From NCBI GenBank assembly GCA_029852735.1, contig CM056820.1, positions 45,495,522-45,559,521 of the forward strand: a DNA stretch of 64,000 nt, written 5' to 3'. A program made the position numbers and the translations under genes. How positions within the stretch are numbered: position 1 is the stretch's first letter; the number at the start of each line of letters is the position of its first letter. Of this stretch, positions 39,057-50,590 are shown piece by piece. The notes below the pieces were generated by a model, which was not told the DNA's origin, did not search any database, and saw only the letters and a list, made by a program, of their open reading frames with translations. This DNA comes from Persea americana. Its lineage: Eukaryota > Streptophyta > Magnoliopsida > Laurales > Lauraceae.

Positions 39057-39926
39057 CTAGTTCATTCCTTTGAAAAATTTGAGGAACCAAGAGGCCCTCC
39101 TGAGGTGTTTTGAAGCAAAACAAAGGGGAATGAGCTAAGGGAGGCTAGTTGGTCAAAAGGAAAGCTAAAGCTTGGAATCAAAGTTTAAATCACTAAGTTA
39201 GCTTTACTTTTCTTAATCATATGTTTTCATGCTATGCTTTAATTATTGGTAAATCCTTTCTAGCATGATAAACTGTGATTTGTTGTGGCCTTAACATGCA
39301 TATGTTTTAAATTGATTTATTGTTTTGGATGCATCACCATAATTCAAACCAAGTAGTACTCAAATTAGTATATCTAAGTGAATCATGTTTTGGAATCATC
39401 TTTGAAATCATATATAACATGATTCCTATACTTGGTTGAATCTTTGGTTGTTGTTTTTCATCATAAGAAAATCACTTTCAAATCTATCTTATGTCTTGGA
39501 TTCAACAACTTCACAAATCATATTTACTTTTGTTTTAAAGTTTCACAACTTGCTTAGCATTGATAGGTATATCATTTTTAAGTTGAATTTTTAAATACAT
39601 ATGATTTGTCTCTTCAGTTCAATCAAATACCTTTTAGTGTTTTACACTTTCAAATGTTTTTAGCATACATATATTGAGCTACATTGTTAAATTTGATTCA
39701 AGATCTCATGCATCACATGTTTTGTTCTTAAAATTTCACAACTCGTTTGGAATATATATGTATATCTTTTACAAGTTATTTTTAACATGTAATTGGCATT
39801 CTTTCCTCAATCATAAATGTTTTTATGAACTAAAATTTTTAAAGCCTTTGGCATACATTTATGAGCTTTTATTTTCAAATTGATTGAAGACATCATACAT
39901 ACACATTGTGCATTCATCTTTGCATT

Positions 39927-39928
<2 letters not shown>

Positions 39929-40001
<73 letters not shown>
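39929..40001. repeat. (GT)n microsatellite, about 36 units
   Basis: Uninterrupted GT dinucleotides inside the solo LTR; likely length-polymorphic. Confidence 0.98.
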
Positions 40002-40004
<3 letters not shown>

Positions 40005-40553
40005 TAGATTTTCACTTTCATATTCGCCTAATTAAGAGGCATTGTAATTGAGCTAAAATTGTATCACCATCAAGTGTATTCTAGACACTACTTAGAGAGA
40101 GAACCAACATTTTGGTTGCATAGGTTATTGCTTAACCTTAGAAAAACATAAGTATATGGTTAGGGATGAACCATAAAACCCAAGAGGTTATTGCTTAGCC
40201 TTGGAAAGCATATTGTAAGGTTATTGCTTAGCCTTGAAAAGCATTTTGTATAGGTTATTACTTAGCCTATTGAAAAGCATAGATAGTGGAAATCCAGTAG
40301 GGTGTATGATCACAAGCCGGTAGTGGATGTAGGCATTGAGGCCAAACTACTATAATCATTGTGTGATGGTGCATGCTTTGTGGTGATTGTTTTTATTAGC
40401 TTCCGCATTTAGTTTGATAATCATCACTAGTGACTAATTTAATTTAAAGAAGTTAAAATTTGTCATAATTGGTCACTAATTCGAAGCTCGCCCTATTCAA
40501 CCCCCCGCCCCCGTCACTTGCTACTACTGCACCGATACTTTTAGGGAAGAAAA

Positions 40554-40811
40554 CCATGAATTCCTCAAAATAGTGTTGAGCAAAACTATATCCCAAATGT
40601 GGGTATTATACATGGGAGCCCAAATTCTTTTTCCAATTCTACCCATTTTGTGTGATATCGCACAATCTATCACCTTCAGTTTGTGCGATATCGCACAAAT
40701 TGTGCAATATCACACAATATAGGTAGAATTGGAAAAAGAATTTGGAGCCCTATATACAATAACCACATTTGGGATATAGTTTTGGTCAACACCATTTTCA
40801 GGAATTCATGG
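40554..40811. mobile_element. Fold-back MITE, about 260 bp
   Basis: The left arm starts ccatgaattcctcaaaatag and the right arm ends with its near-complement ggaattcatgg. Arms of over 100 bp match imperfectly (actatatcccaaatgtgg, ccaattctacc). The centre contains the perfect 18-bp palindrome ttgtgcgatatcgcacaa at 40680-40697. It lies directly after the solo LTR. No coding capacity. The TSD is unclear. Confidence 0.75.
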
Positions 40812-43243
40812 TATTTTATATCCCGTATGGTCAAAATTCCTTTAATACATCCAACTTATAAAGTCCTTTATTTCATATAGTTCTTTTAATATTGTTACTT
40901 CTCACCATAGAAAATACCAAAAAGGGACAAAAACAACGATAATTTCATTGATTCAAAAGTGATCTAAAGAAAAAACTGGGACACCCATATCCATATCCAT
41001 GTCCTAGATTTTTAAAAGTGAGGAGTCATATCCCTAATCCTCTGTCAATGTCCGTATCCATATCCGTATCTGGGCATCATAGGTTCTTACAGCAACAAGA
41101 GTGACAAAAAGACCGCTTATGCAGAACGTTCATGTTCATGCACAAAAGCCAATACCAGTTTGATAAACAATGAAACCAATTAAAAAACATAGCTTAGCAT
41201 ACTAAATAAGGACTTACATAAAAATGAAATCTTTAATCTTAATCATGGAAATGACTGAATTTAATCTTGCAATTTGAGCAAAGGAGATGCAAAAGAGCAT
41301 TGAAGTTAACATATGATGGAAATTACTTTGTAAAGGGCCCAGGGCCTCGAGTTTTCAAGCTACAGATCCACCCCCAATACCGTATCTGCTCAGTATAGTT
41401 CTGAAGTAACTGGAGTCCAATCTCAGGTAGAACCTGATACATCATACCTAGGAGCAGGGTTACAAGGGTAATATATCACACCCAGAAATTTAGACCAACT
41501 ACCCTCAATATTCCCAAAGATTCAATTGAAGCTTCTTGTTATCACTAATGCTGAACTAAAACACTAGGATAGCATGGAAAACAAACATACCAACTCCTGC
41601 TCAGAGTCCAAATAAACTATCGTCTTCTCTTCACCAGATAATACCAAAAATCCGGAAAAGCTTCATGAGTCAAAATAAAAATATATACAAAATTAAAGCA
41701 ATGGCCACTGAAAAAGTATATGTGACCTTTCCACGTAGTTCTTCCAGACGGATTCGCTTATCTGCAGCATGCTGTGAAACAAATTCTTGTGAGTGACTGC
41801 AGGAAGGGAAAAAATGGATTCTAACATTATGTGTAACACCATCATTATATCCATATTCCATCAATCTGGGTCCACAACCAAAATTTACTAGCATCTATGA
41901 ACAAATGTGTGCTTAACCAGGTTCTAGGTATTGTCATCTCTCATCGTCAGAATCTTCACCATCAAACAACTTATCAGTAATTTCATTAGGAAATCTTTAT
42001 AAATCACTGAATATCACAAAAAGATCTATATGGATACAGTAAGCTAGCTCACTAGAGATGAGAAAAATCTAAAGCTGGATTCTAGAGGATCCACGGTTAA
42101 CTCATCACCAAGTTTTAAAAAAAAAAAAAAAGGAAAGGAAAGGAAAATTAACTTGTACAAAGTTGATGGAGGATTTTGAGAAACGAGACTACAAGGTCAA
42201 TTCAGGATAGAACTTCAGATTCTTGCAGATGCCACCTTTCTAAAATAAACATTCAGATGGTCAGAAATAATGTTAAGAATATTAAAGCATTCAATATAGC
42301 TGACTTTGAAGTCGTCCCGTAAAATGACAACTAAATAACAAAATTAGTAATTAGTAATTAGCTTGTTAGGGACATGGGCATGAGTTTGAGAGTGCATGAG
42401 TTCAAGTCCTCCATGCGCAGAGAGTACTGTGAGATTGCTTAGCTCCACCAACACAATAAATGGCATCCTCAGCTCCCCGAATAGAATTGACATTCCAGCA
42501 GCACTGACCACAACACATGCAACACAGATGAACTCAATTGCCCAACAGAAGGATGCAAGTCTCAATCCAGAGTTGCATTAGCCAACACAAGTAAAAGATG
42601 GGAGATTTACTTGCATTAACACAGAGATAAGTTTGGATTCATTATATTAAGACCTATTATTTTCATATTCTAAACTGTTCTCACAAACATTTTTGAGAAA
42701 TTATGTCTTGGAAAATGTTGGGGTAATTACAAATAAAGGATTTCTCTTCAGATCATGGTTTACATTAGCAACATAGCTACCACATTTTCGGCCGTAGTGA
42801 TTCATGCCGCTACGCTATTTTGAAAGTAACAGCGCTACAGTCTAAAACCTAGTAGAGCCTAGCTGTTTTAATTTAAAACACTGCTTTTCCTATTTCTCCT
42901 TCTCAATAGCCATTCATAAAGTTGTCTCTACCCTTATATGGTTCTAAATCACTAAACAAAAAACACATGATTGGCTGCTACACAAAATTCGGATTTTTTT
43001 TACCACTTAAAAAATTCACACCAATATGCCGCTACATATCACCTACTGTGGAGTGGAGCATTTATTGCCACTGGCCGCTATGCCCACCACAACCGCTATT
43101 TTGATCATTGCTTCAGATATTGTTAAAAAATACATTAAATGATTTTAAATGATTAATAATAATAACCAAAGAAAGGAATAAAAGTCTATTTTTTCTTTCT
43201 TTATTTTTTATTTCTATATTTTTGTGTGCATCTGGAAGTCTCT
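40812..43243. other. Non-coding stretch, no supported gene
   Basis: Contains repeated tatccatatcc/tatccgtatc phrases near 40990-41070 and an A-tract near 42118. I looked here on the minus strand for the missing end of the IDM1-like gene and found neither the second half of its PHD finger nor an acetyltransferase segment. A short stretch at about 41725-41770 (minus) is flanked by AG and GT and could be an exon, but I cannot assign it. Confidence 0.5.
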
Positions 43244-43535
43244 GGGCCCGTTTGGCAATGTAAAAGTAATGCAAAGCCTCCATTTTTCAGACAATGGATC
43301 ACATCAAAAGTACACATCTTCAAAATTCCCTCCTTATTAAAAAAAAAAAAAAAAAAAAAACTTCCTTTCTTTACTAAATGGCAAAACAACGCCCACTTTT
43401 TACACAAAAAGTCAAAAAAATTCTCTACCAATCTACTAAAGATAAAATACCATCATAATCCCTTTATATTTTATTCACTCTTCATTTGATGCTTTACATC
43501 ACTTTCACTTTAATAGTAAATTGCCAAACCGGCCC
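43244..43535. mobile_element. MITE with gggccSgtttggcaat termini
   Basis: The left terminus gggcccgtttggcaat (43244-43259) is the near-exact inverse of attgccaaaccggccc (43520-43535). Further inward, aaaagtaatgcaaagc is matched by a diverged counterpart on the other side after about 15 extra bases. An A-tract of about 22 lies inside. The TSD was not resolved, so the superfamily (hAT or Harbinger) is open. Confidence 0.6.
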
Positions 43536-44090
43536 TAAAGGATGTCAGTTGCTATCTCACATGGTTTCTTCATTGTTTAGAATTCGCATTTTTAATTGTT
43601 TGGCTCTCACCTATAATCTTTTCAATAAAAAAAAATTTTCTAAAAGAAGGGAAAAGAAAAGGTGGTGGGACCTTGAAGAACTAGTGCTCTGGAAAAATAA
43701 GTCCTAAATTACACTCACGGACCACAATGTTTCACAAAATCAGCTGAAGAATCCATCAACCTGCATATTTTCTTAATTTGCCAACCAATATCAATACGGT
43801 AGTGATTGAGTCATTTGTGCCCTTCGGTAAAAAGCAGGAGTTAATGCAGTGTAATTCAAAATCAATAATAACTAATAAGTGCCTGAGTCTTTGTGTGCCC
43901 ATTTTAGCAAAAAGTAAAAGCATTGTGGAAGTCTAGTGCTGAGTCTGCTGACAAGATACCATTATGTAGGTGATGTCTGTCATTTAAAATACTGTTTTAT
44001 TGTAGTTGATGGAGGTGTTTGAAGTGCATGGAACAAACCAATAAAAGGAATAGCAAGGCAGCAGGCACACAAAAGAAACAACGGTTAACG
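43536..44090. other. Non-coding stretch downstream of the IDM1-like pseudogene
   Basis: No gene recognised. If the IDM1-like gene once continued, this would be intron. Confidence 0.4.
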
Positions 44091-44097
44091 AAAACAA

Positions 44098-47000
44098 ACC
44101 ACATAAGACGTACATTTTCAGCAAAAAGACAACCCTGAGTGAACAAGCACGATGGATGAAAAGTAGCTGGGCAGTTATCACAACATATCAACTCACCCCA
44201 TAACCACAAATTCCACAAGTATCATCATTCTGATCCACCTCATCAACTACTTTCTGTGTGCTACTTTTCCTGGCTTTGTACTCAGAAGATCAGGCCTGAA
44301 GCTGACATAGGGTGAATGGTTTAGCAGACTCCAGAAAAAGGTGCAAACAAGGCTTGTATTGCTTGAAACCCCCGCATGAATCTTAAACTCAGAAACAGAA
44401 AGCATCCTGTTACAGCACTTGCAGAAGACTCCATCTCGAGTAGCCTGGCCATCCTTAATAACTGCACCATCTTTCAGGCTCCAGTACTGAATCACATCAT
44501 CCACAGATATGACACCGGCATCAAGAAACCAGGAAAGCACCGTTCTTTTTTCCAGTGGAAAACTTCATGTCCATCTTTCCTCCTTTCCCGAATGTCCATA
44601 CAAGCAATTTACAACTACACTTTTGACTCTTGAGCTTTCTTGCAGCCTTCGCTTTACTGTTGGACTTGGAGCTGAAATCTTTGTTTTTTATTATAGATGC
44701 AACCAATAGGTCTTCATCATCAATCGGGCACACACGCAATCCCTTTTGTCCATTTTCAATGTGTTCTGTTTTTTTCATCCTTGGAAATTGTCTGTTAGAG
44801 CGAGGATCCACAGACTCATCAGTTGCACAATGTAAAGAGGCTTCATCAATATCATTCTCACATTAGACCTTTATTTGGCTCTCCATTGTTTTTAACAGCA
44901 ACTAATTCTTTCAAAATCACTGCCCAAGTGCTGAAACTTTTTCAATTTACATGAGCTCATGTATTGAGACTGGGAAGAACTAACTGGGGATGTCGTGGCA
45001 CTTCCCTTCCAGGCAGTATCCATAAGGCACTTCTGCCTTTTTCTAGAATGACCATGGATTATGCCATTATCAACTTTATCTGAATCTATGAAATCAACAT
45101 TTTGAGAGCCAAATTTCTGTATCTTGGGTAGATCATGCATGTGCTTGCTGTAGGATTCAGTAGCTTTAATTTCTGATATCTTCCTAGACTCCTTTTCGTC
45201 AAACCAATTTCTGGTTCTGTAGCAAGGATCATTTTTGCAATTTCCTGTCCTGTAGCAGACTAGGATCCTTTTGCAGAATTTGAACTAAATGCAATACCAG
45301 CCTTTCCTTGGTGGAACAAGAGATCCAGTTTTTTTTTCCAATCGTATCATCTACACAACAGTTTTTGTGTGGCTGTGTCTTCCTGTGAGCAAGCACGTCA
45401 TCCTGGTAGCTCCCATCCACTTAGAGACGTGTTCTCACAAGGAAAAAGGTACGACAGATTGACATCTGCTGCTCGGCCATTGAAATTTCAGGCTCTTGAT
45501 TTCCTATAAGCAACTTTCCATTGTGTACAGAGGCTATCATACTTCCAAATAATTTCCGGTTTTTCTTAAAATTACCTGTGGCAAAATCTTCTTGTTCCGC
45601 ATCTAAATATAACAAATTGGAACTATGTGACTCGACACTTGGTGATGCAGCTAGGCCAGCCTTCTTGTGCTTGCTGATTGATTTGATTCCTTCAACTTCT
45701 AATAGACTCTTAAACTTCTTCCTTGTGTGCCCATACTTCCTTCGTGTCTTCTTCTGCATCTCTTGTACAGAAGCAACTCCTTGTATGGCTGCGGACACGT
45801 CTCCATCCCAGAGTTAGGATTACTCTGGAAAAGAGAAAACTGCAACTCTGGAATCATGGCATCCTCGAAATCACCTTGAATATCATCCTCGGCAAGCGCA
45901 TCATCCTTATATAGCGTAATCATTCTATTGCATACTTTCTCCGCTTGATGATCTTCACAAGCTGACTGTTCACGTTGTTGATTATGTTCAGATCGCATCA
46001 TATCTCTCCTTTGCTTTGCCTCCTGTGCATTCATCCCATCAATTTCAACTTTCAAATTAAGGGGTATTTGTTCTCCTACTGTTGTGCAACCAACTGTTTG
46101 ATCTATTAAAACGCCTTCATCCAACTTCAGATCCTGAGATTTTGATGGCTCCAAATATAGCACTGCCGACTCTCGAGCCACTGAGACGTTCATATGAAAG
46201 TCCTCTGATGGAGATGGAGACAAATTTGACAACATCATAGCACTTGCATCACCTAATAAAGCCATTTTCCTCTTTCGCACGCTAGCTGATGTGTTACACT
46301 CCGTATGACCTGCACCTGATTGAATAATACTAAGGGAAGTATCCATCTGATTACTGGTAATACCTGACTCAGGAACTGGCCTCCAACTCTCATCAGAGCT
46401 ACCTTCTTGATCTCTAAATCTTCCCACAATCTGATTTTTCTTTGTATATTTTCTTTTAGTTCTCACAAATGTATTTGAGACAACAGCTACACCCTTAACA
46501 ACTTTAACTGCCTTTCCAGATCTCAGTAAACCAATCTTACGATCAATGCACACCGTGATAACATAGGGATCTAGAAGTGTCCACCATTGTGCCAATGACA
46601 GAGGCGTCTCAGTTTCGTGCATCTCTTTCTCAATATATGTTAGGGTAATTAACAAGCCATTCCAAAAATCATTGATATCCGCCCACTTCGGCATGTTTTC
46701 TTTTTGTACAGAACGTATTCTACCAGCAAACAAGCTATTACCACATGATCTCCAAGCTTTAGGGAGCTTACAAATAAGTACGAAGGCCTGTGTCCCCTTT
46801 CCCAAATAACAACATCCCATCCGGCAGCTGTCAAAACAAGACTGACATGCTCAAGGAGACGAGGACGGAGGTTCCTTATAAAATCCTCTTTCGAGGCCTC
46901 ACCAACCATATCTGTGATTGAAAAATCAAACTCTTGAGATCCTCCTTCGGATATTGTAAGAACTCTAGGATTCTCTTCGATAGCAATGATTTCACCTGTC

Positions 47001-47180
47001 AGCCAAAGCTCAGATGGAAAACTCTTCAGAGAAACAGATACAGATGTAACTTGCAGCTTGGAAGCTATCTCATCATCATTTCCACATGCACTTACTACTT
47101 CAATTTCATTAGAGGCATTCCCATCATCTACCAAGTCTGCAGTGTCCTCTCTGCATTGCTTCAGGATTGCGTAATTTGAT
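44098..47180 (-). pseudogene. IDM1-like PHD-finger protein pseudogene, 3' truncated
   Basis: In coding order on the minus strand: a globular segment with RPRLLEHVSLVLTAAGWDVV and LPKAWRSCGNSLFAGR, then LAQWWTLLDPYVITVCIDRK (46.5-46.9 kb); a long low-complexity linker; CYRTRNWFDEKESRK (45.2 kb); DDEDLLVASIIKNKDF (44.7 kb); the TDBD-type segment VLSWFLDAGVISVDDVIQYW with CKCC (44.4-44.5 kb); and a PHD start CGICGYG / GELICCDNCPATFHPSC (44.13-44.22 kb). This order matches plant IDM1-like anti-silencing proteins, which acetylate histones and promote DNA demethylation. The coding frame is broken: frameshifts near 46.8, 45.79, 45.23, 44.55 (one extra A in an A-run), 44.36 and 44.19 (inside the PHD), a TAA at 45421-45423, and a TGA near 44.30 where a W is expected. 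The rest of the PHD finger and the acetyltransferase domain were not found. Confidence 0.85.
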
Positions 47181-48030
47181 ACAGCACCCTGACCAGAAGA
47201 TTAAACAAGATTAGTATGTTTGTGGGGATGAGAGCAGAGTCTCCTTTTAAGCCCCTCAGAGGCCACATTAGGCATACCTGACTTCAAAAGATTAGACTCC
47301 TGGGATCCTTCTTCGACAACTGTAAAAGCAACAGGCTTCTTTTAAATTGCCTCAACAGTGACAGTTGGTAAAAGCTGGGATGCATAGCTCTGTGGAGAAA
47401 TAGATGACAAGGTACCTTTCAATGTGGCAACTTTCTTAGCAGTCCTTTCAGGTGGCCTTGCTCTCTTCGATCTAATAGGAGTTCCGGTCAATGTCATCAA
47501 CCTCATTTGTAACAGCCGCCTTTCTGAATTGCTTGAGCGGAACACAGCCTGATACAACATCCTGACTAGAAGACTCAACATGATTAATTTGCATGTGGTT
47601 ATGTGTCTGTTGATTCATTTCAAAAACCTTCTCTGAAGTCACACTAGCACCACCCGACTTCAAAAGATCAGTGCTGAGATCTTCCCATGAAAACTATGGG
47701 GGCAACAGGAATTTCCTCTACAGCAGGGATTGCAACATTGGTCAAAAGCTTAGACACAGAGCTCTCCTGAGAAACTGGAGAGATCATGGTTTCTGATACA
47801 GTAACTTCTCTCTGGTTAGAAGCCTCCCCATCATCTGTCACATCCATACAGCCAGTTTCTCCATGTCTCCTAAAAGGAACACAACCAACGATCACATCCG
47901 CCAAACCCCGCTTAGAAAGACAAGACTCATGGGATCCTTCTTTGACAACTATAGGAGCTTCAGGAATCTCTTCAAAGGCAGTTATTGCATTGTTTGGTAA
48001 AAGCAAGGACGCGGAACCATAGCACTTCAA
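46880..48030 (-). repeat. Three degenerate repeats in the N-terminal part of the IDM1-like pseudogene
   Basis: Three imperfect copies spaced about 330-375 bp, anchored at GCVPFRRHGE (about 47870), GCVPLKQFRK (about 47540) and the equivalent AILKQCRED (about 47165). Each is followed by a VDD/TDDGxASN-type segment and an acidic EEIPxAPIVV/VTVEAI-like segment ending in a GSHES/GSQES motif. The third copy runs into the conserved domain. Frames differ between copies and stops occur, so this is a decayed repeat. Its upstream end lies only about 70 bp from the stop codon of the plant mobile domain gene. Confidence 0.6.
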
Positions 48031-48100
48031 AATGATAAACCGAACAAAAAATGGATAAATGCAACATCACCACAAATGAATCCATCAATAAAATGACAAA

Positions 48101-48508
48101 CTAGGTTGGAGGATCTCGAGGCGGCAGCATTGGAGGCGCTCCAGCAGAGGAAGAAGCACTCATCTTATTATGATAAAAACGGGTTATCTCACAAATCTCT
48201 TTTTCATAGAGCTCTTGGGTGCATTGAGACTCGGCATATTGTGCAAATAGCTCCTGTCTGTAATGATTTACAACTCGTTGGAGCTCCGCAATCTCCGCAT
48301 CTTGCTGATTAATCTTCTCCTCATATCTATCACGAACCGCCTTCATCTCCGCAATGTGCGCCACCATGTCATTCTTTCTAGCCCGACAATGATCTGTTGA
48401 TTCCTTTTGAGACGCCACTAACTCCTTTCGGACCCCCTTCAACTCCTTCAGAACAGTCATGTACAAACACCACTCATCAGGTGTTGACGAGGCGCTCGGT
48501 CTGCTACC
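48101..48508 (-). CDS. PMD gene exon E8 (C-terminal coiled coil and stop)
   Basis: Acceptor tgtctcag at the 5' end; the TGA-type stop follows PPRDPPT. It encodes SRPSASSTPDEWCLYMTV, a long charged helix with heptad-like hydrophobics (LKELKGVRKELVASQKES, QDAEIAELQRVVNHYRQE) and a Pro-rich tail. A C-terminal coiled coil suggests oligomerisation; no partner can be named. Confidence 0.75.
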   Translation of the reverse strand, partial: GSRPSASSTPDEWCLYMTVLKELKGVRKELVASQKESTDHCRARKNDMVAHIAEMKAVRDRYEEKINQQDAEIAELQRVVNHYRQELFAQYAESQCTQELYEKEICEITRFYHNKMSASSSAGAPPMLPPRDPPT

Positions 48509-48852
48509 CTGAGACAACAAAACAAATGTATTATATATATTTAATATACAAAACAAAAGGAGAAAGCCAAAACAAAAGGGAGGAAACAACAAAATCAAAT
48601 TCACTGCAAAGAGCTTGACTCCAAATTTGACTCGCTCCCTAAAAGAATAGTAAGACATTGCTTAATTGAAAATATGTATTAAGCCACCAAAGTAGTCGGA
48701 AAATTAAAGGATGAGTCCAAGAAACCCCTGGATAGTCCAAACATAGATGGCCCCGCAACACCAAATTGAATTAAAAAAAAAAAAGAGAAAAGAAAAGGAA
48801 AGATCAATGATAAGTATAAAAAAAAGTAAAACATATAATTTGAATAATTTAC

Positions 48853-48915
48853 CTGAGGGTTAACTCCCTCAGCTGACAGACCCCTCGACTCCATGACCTC
48901 CTGCTCCAATGCCTC
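48853..48915 (-). CDS. PMD gene exon E7 (21 codons)
   Basis: Acceptor tgtgtag, donor gtaaat. It encodes EALEQEVMESRGLSAEGV and NPQ in phase 0. It joins directly in frame to E8. Confidence 0.65.
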
Positions 48916-48995
48916 CTACACAAATTAAATTAAATTAGAAGTAGAGCTCATCAAATTTCAAAATTAAAATAAAAAAAGAATGTGCAAATCTTTAC

Positions 48996-49433
48996 ATTGC
49001 TGCCTCGTAACTCCTCTAACTCCTCAAAATGGCTCTTTATCGTAAAGTAGGCGCTGCCACGATATACAGGAGGAAGGATGTGGCGGTGGGGAGTTGTCAA
49101 CCACCATTCTTCGTATTGATGTGGGAGCTCGACCACATGCTGACCCGCCCATTGACCACCGTTATTCCAATCTTCAATTTCCTCAGTGCACGGATGTTTG
49201 GTTTTAAATTTCTTTAAACTCCATCCCAGATATGTATATAACAATGATGTATTAGATGGAGATTGAGGAGGAACCATCGCATGGTCCTGAAATTGGCGGG
49301 TCACGCGGCTCATGAGTAGTTTAGCCGCAAGCTTGGGGGCATGGAGCCAGATGTCCTTCTTAAAAAGAGGCAAGGCTTCACGGACGATGGCTGGGCTCGC
49401 CTCTCCAATCTCTCCGTAGGGCCTCCACAAAAC
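48996..49433 (-). CDS. PMD gene exon E6 (C-terminal PMD half)
   Basis: Acceptor aattctag, donor gtaaag, 146 codons in phase 0. It encodes VLWRPYGEIGEASPAI, LFKKDIWLHAPKLAAKLL, a QDHAMVPPQSP segment, then WAGQHVVELPHQYEEWW and HRHILPPVYRGSAYFT. In PMD families the W(R)PY segment and the later HxxEY/W(W) segment belong to the C-terminal half of the domain. Confidence 0.8.
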
Positions 49434-49510
49434 CTAGAATTAAGAATTTTAACCAAGTTTAAAAAATAAATAATCAAATAACGACTTAAACAAAAATTTA
49501 AGTTGTTTAC

Positions 49511-49726
49511 CTCATCGGCATAGAGTTCGTCATACACATAACGATACTCATTCTCACCATGCCTCACTCCAACCTGTCTCAATTTCATCGCAACTTCTGC
49601 CGGAAGAGTCCGCTCAAAACTGCGCATGTTGGCACTAGGGTACCAACGAGCGGCTCGCGGAAATAGGTCCTGTCGGTAAGGAAGCTGCATCGGACGACAG
49701 GTGGAAAGGTGCTCCCAAGCCCAAAC
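49511..49726 (-). CDS. PMD gene exon E5
   Basis: Acceptor tttattag, donor gtaaac, phase 0 on both sides. It encodes VWAWEHLSTCRPMQLPYR, SFERTLPAEVAMKLRQVG and EYRYVYDELYADE. The WAWEH motif directly after the E4 junction is typical of PMD proteins and confirms this splice. Confidence 0.8.
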
Positions 49727-49853
49727 CTAATAAATATATATGAGTAATAATAAAATTTAAAAAGAAACAATAGAAACCAACAACACCAACTAATAAGATT
49801 ATATATATATATATACCTGCATAAGTGCAACAAAATCTTAAAAATATATAAAC

Positions 49854-50143
49854 CTGCATAATTGCAACAAATCCACCTAGGCTCTGGTGTCCTTTTTCAC
49901 ACCTCACTCTGTTATCCAAACTCGAAAACAGGTTCGCCAATGCTGCAGCACCCCATGCATAATCTTTTAATTTATCCAAGTCCTTTAAATAGTGCAGGAG
50001 TGTGCCCATCGCGAGACCGCTAGAAGAACCACAAAAGAAGGTGGTGCCAAGAAGGTATAGTAGAAATGCACGGAGATGGGCCTCCTCTGAGTTCAAGTAG
50101 GTGGGATCACTCGGCGGCTGCTTCTTCACAGATTTCTTTGTTG
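49854..50143 (-). CDS. PMD gene exon E4
   Basis: Acceptor ttttcag. It encodes KKQPPSDPTYLNSEEAHLRA, FLLYLLGTTFFCGSSSG, LAMGTLLHYLKDLDKLKDYA and WGAAALANLFSSLDNRV, ending SLGGFVAIMQ. This is the RAYLLYLLG...YSWGSAAL...L(L)QLW part of the PMD. The donor region is duplicated in the intron: cctgcataattgcaacaaa is followed 37 bp downstream in the transcript by a near copy, giving a possible second donor. Confidence 0.8.
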
Positions 50144-50239
50144 CTGAAAAGAAAATTCATAATTCAAACATATATCAATTAAAATAGAAAAACAATACTA
50201 AATAAATATATAAAAACAAATCAAAAACAGATAACTTAC

Positions 50240-50323
50240 GGCGCACATTGAACTCCAGATCAGGAATTCCCGCATCTCTCCTTCTTTTATGACTAGCTGT
50301 GCGTAAGGGCATACGGGACAAAC
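50240..50323 (-). CDS. PMD gene exon E3 (basic linker)
   Basis: Acceptor ttgtag, donor gtaagt. It encodes LSRMPLRTASHKRRRDAG and IPDLEFNVR. The SHKRRRD stretch could act as a nuclear localisation signal. Confidence 0.7.
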
Positions 50324-50336
50324 CTACAAGACAAGG

Positions 50337-50590
50337 CAAACTAATAAGATAATAAGGAAACTAAAAAATATATATAAAATAAAAAGGAGAGAAGTTTTAA
50401 GATGCTTCACCATCTCCTCCTCCACTGCAATCAGATGCACCATCCCTATCTGCCACTGGGGCTGCTTCAAAAGATGCACCATCTCCTCCTGCCGCCGTGG
50501 CTCCTACATTTGGAGGCACGCCCTGCGCCTCCAATCGCTGACCTAAAATTCACAAATCAATATTTTAAGAAATAAAATAAAATATAAAAA
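50337..50590. repeat. Direct repeat containing PMD exon E2B (partner at 58649-58880)
   Basis: From caaactaataagataataag through the exon to aatattttaagaaataaaat, this matches 58649-58880 in exon and intron sequence. Homology stops on both sides, so a segment of about 250 bp was duplicated. Confidence 0.85.
50411..50542 (-). CDS. PMD gene exon E2B (linker, 44 codons)
   Basis: Same phase and splice context as E2A. It encodes RLEAQGVPPNVGATAAGG followed by a longer Asp/Gly/Ser-rich tail with a DGAS motif present twice. Ten codons longer than E2A through an internal expansion. Confidence 0.7.

Larger units (their letters stand above)
38462..40530 (+). repeat. Probable solo LTR of a SIRE/Maximus-type copia element
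   Basis: About 2.1 kb, AT-rich, with an internal cluster of ggtcgac motifs (38868-38940 and 38992) and agccgttgg, a TATA box, and a 3' end reading cgccctattcaacccccc, typical of SIRE-clade LTR ends. No primer binding site follows. The 8-mer accgatac lies at both edges (38454-38461 and 40531-40538) and may contain the target duplication, but the left end does not start with TG, so the exact border is open. Confidence 0.6.

Noticed and set aside
41670..41894. Minus-strand segment HAADKRIRLEELRGK as an exon of a known gene
   Set aside because: It has AG and GT at its borders, but 45 bp is too little to assign and no neighbouring exon supports it.
40812..43243. Missing 3' exons of the IDM1-like gene (rest of PHD, acetyltransferase)
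   Set aside because: I searched by eye for the CPxC and acetyltransferase motifs on the minus strand and found none.
48679..48770. Segment MFGLSRGFLDSSFNFPTT as a further PMD exon
   Set aside because: No usable AG acceptor precedes it, and E7 joins E8 in phase without it.
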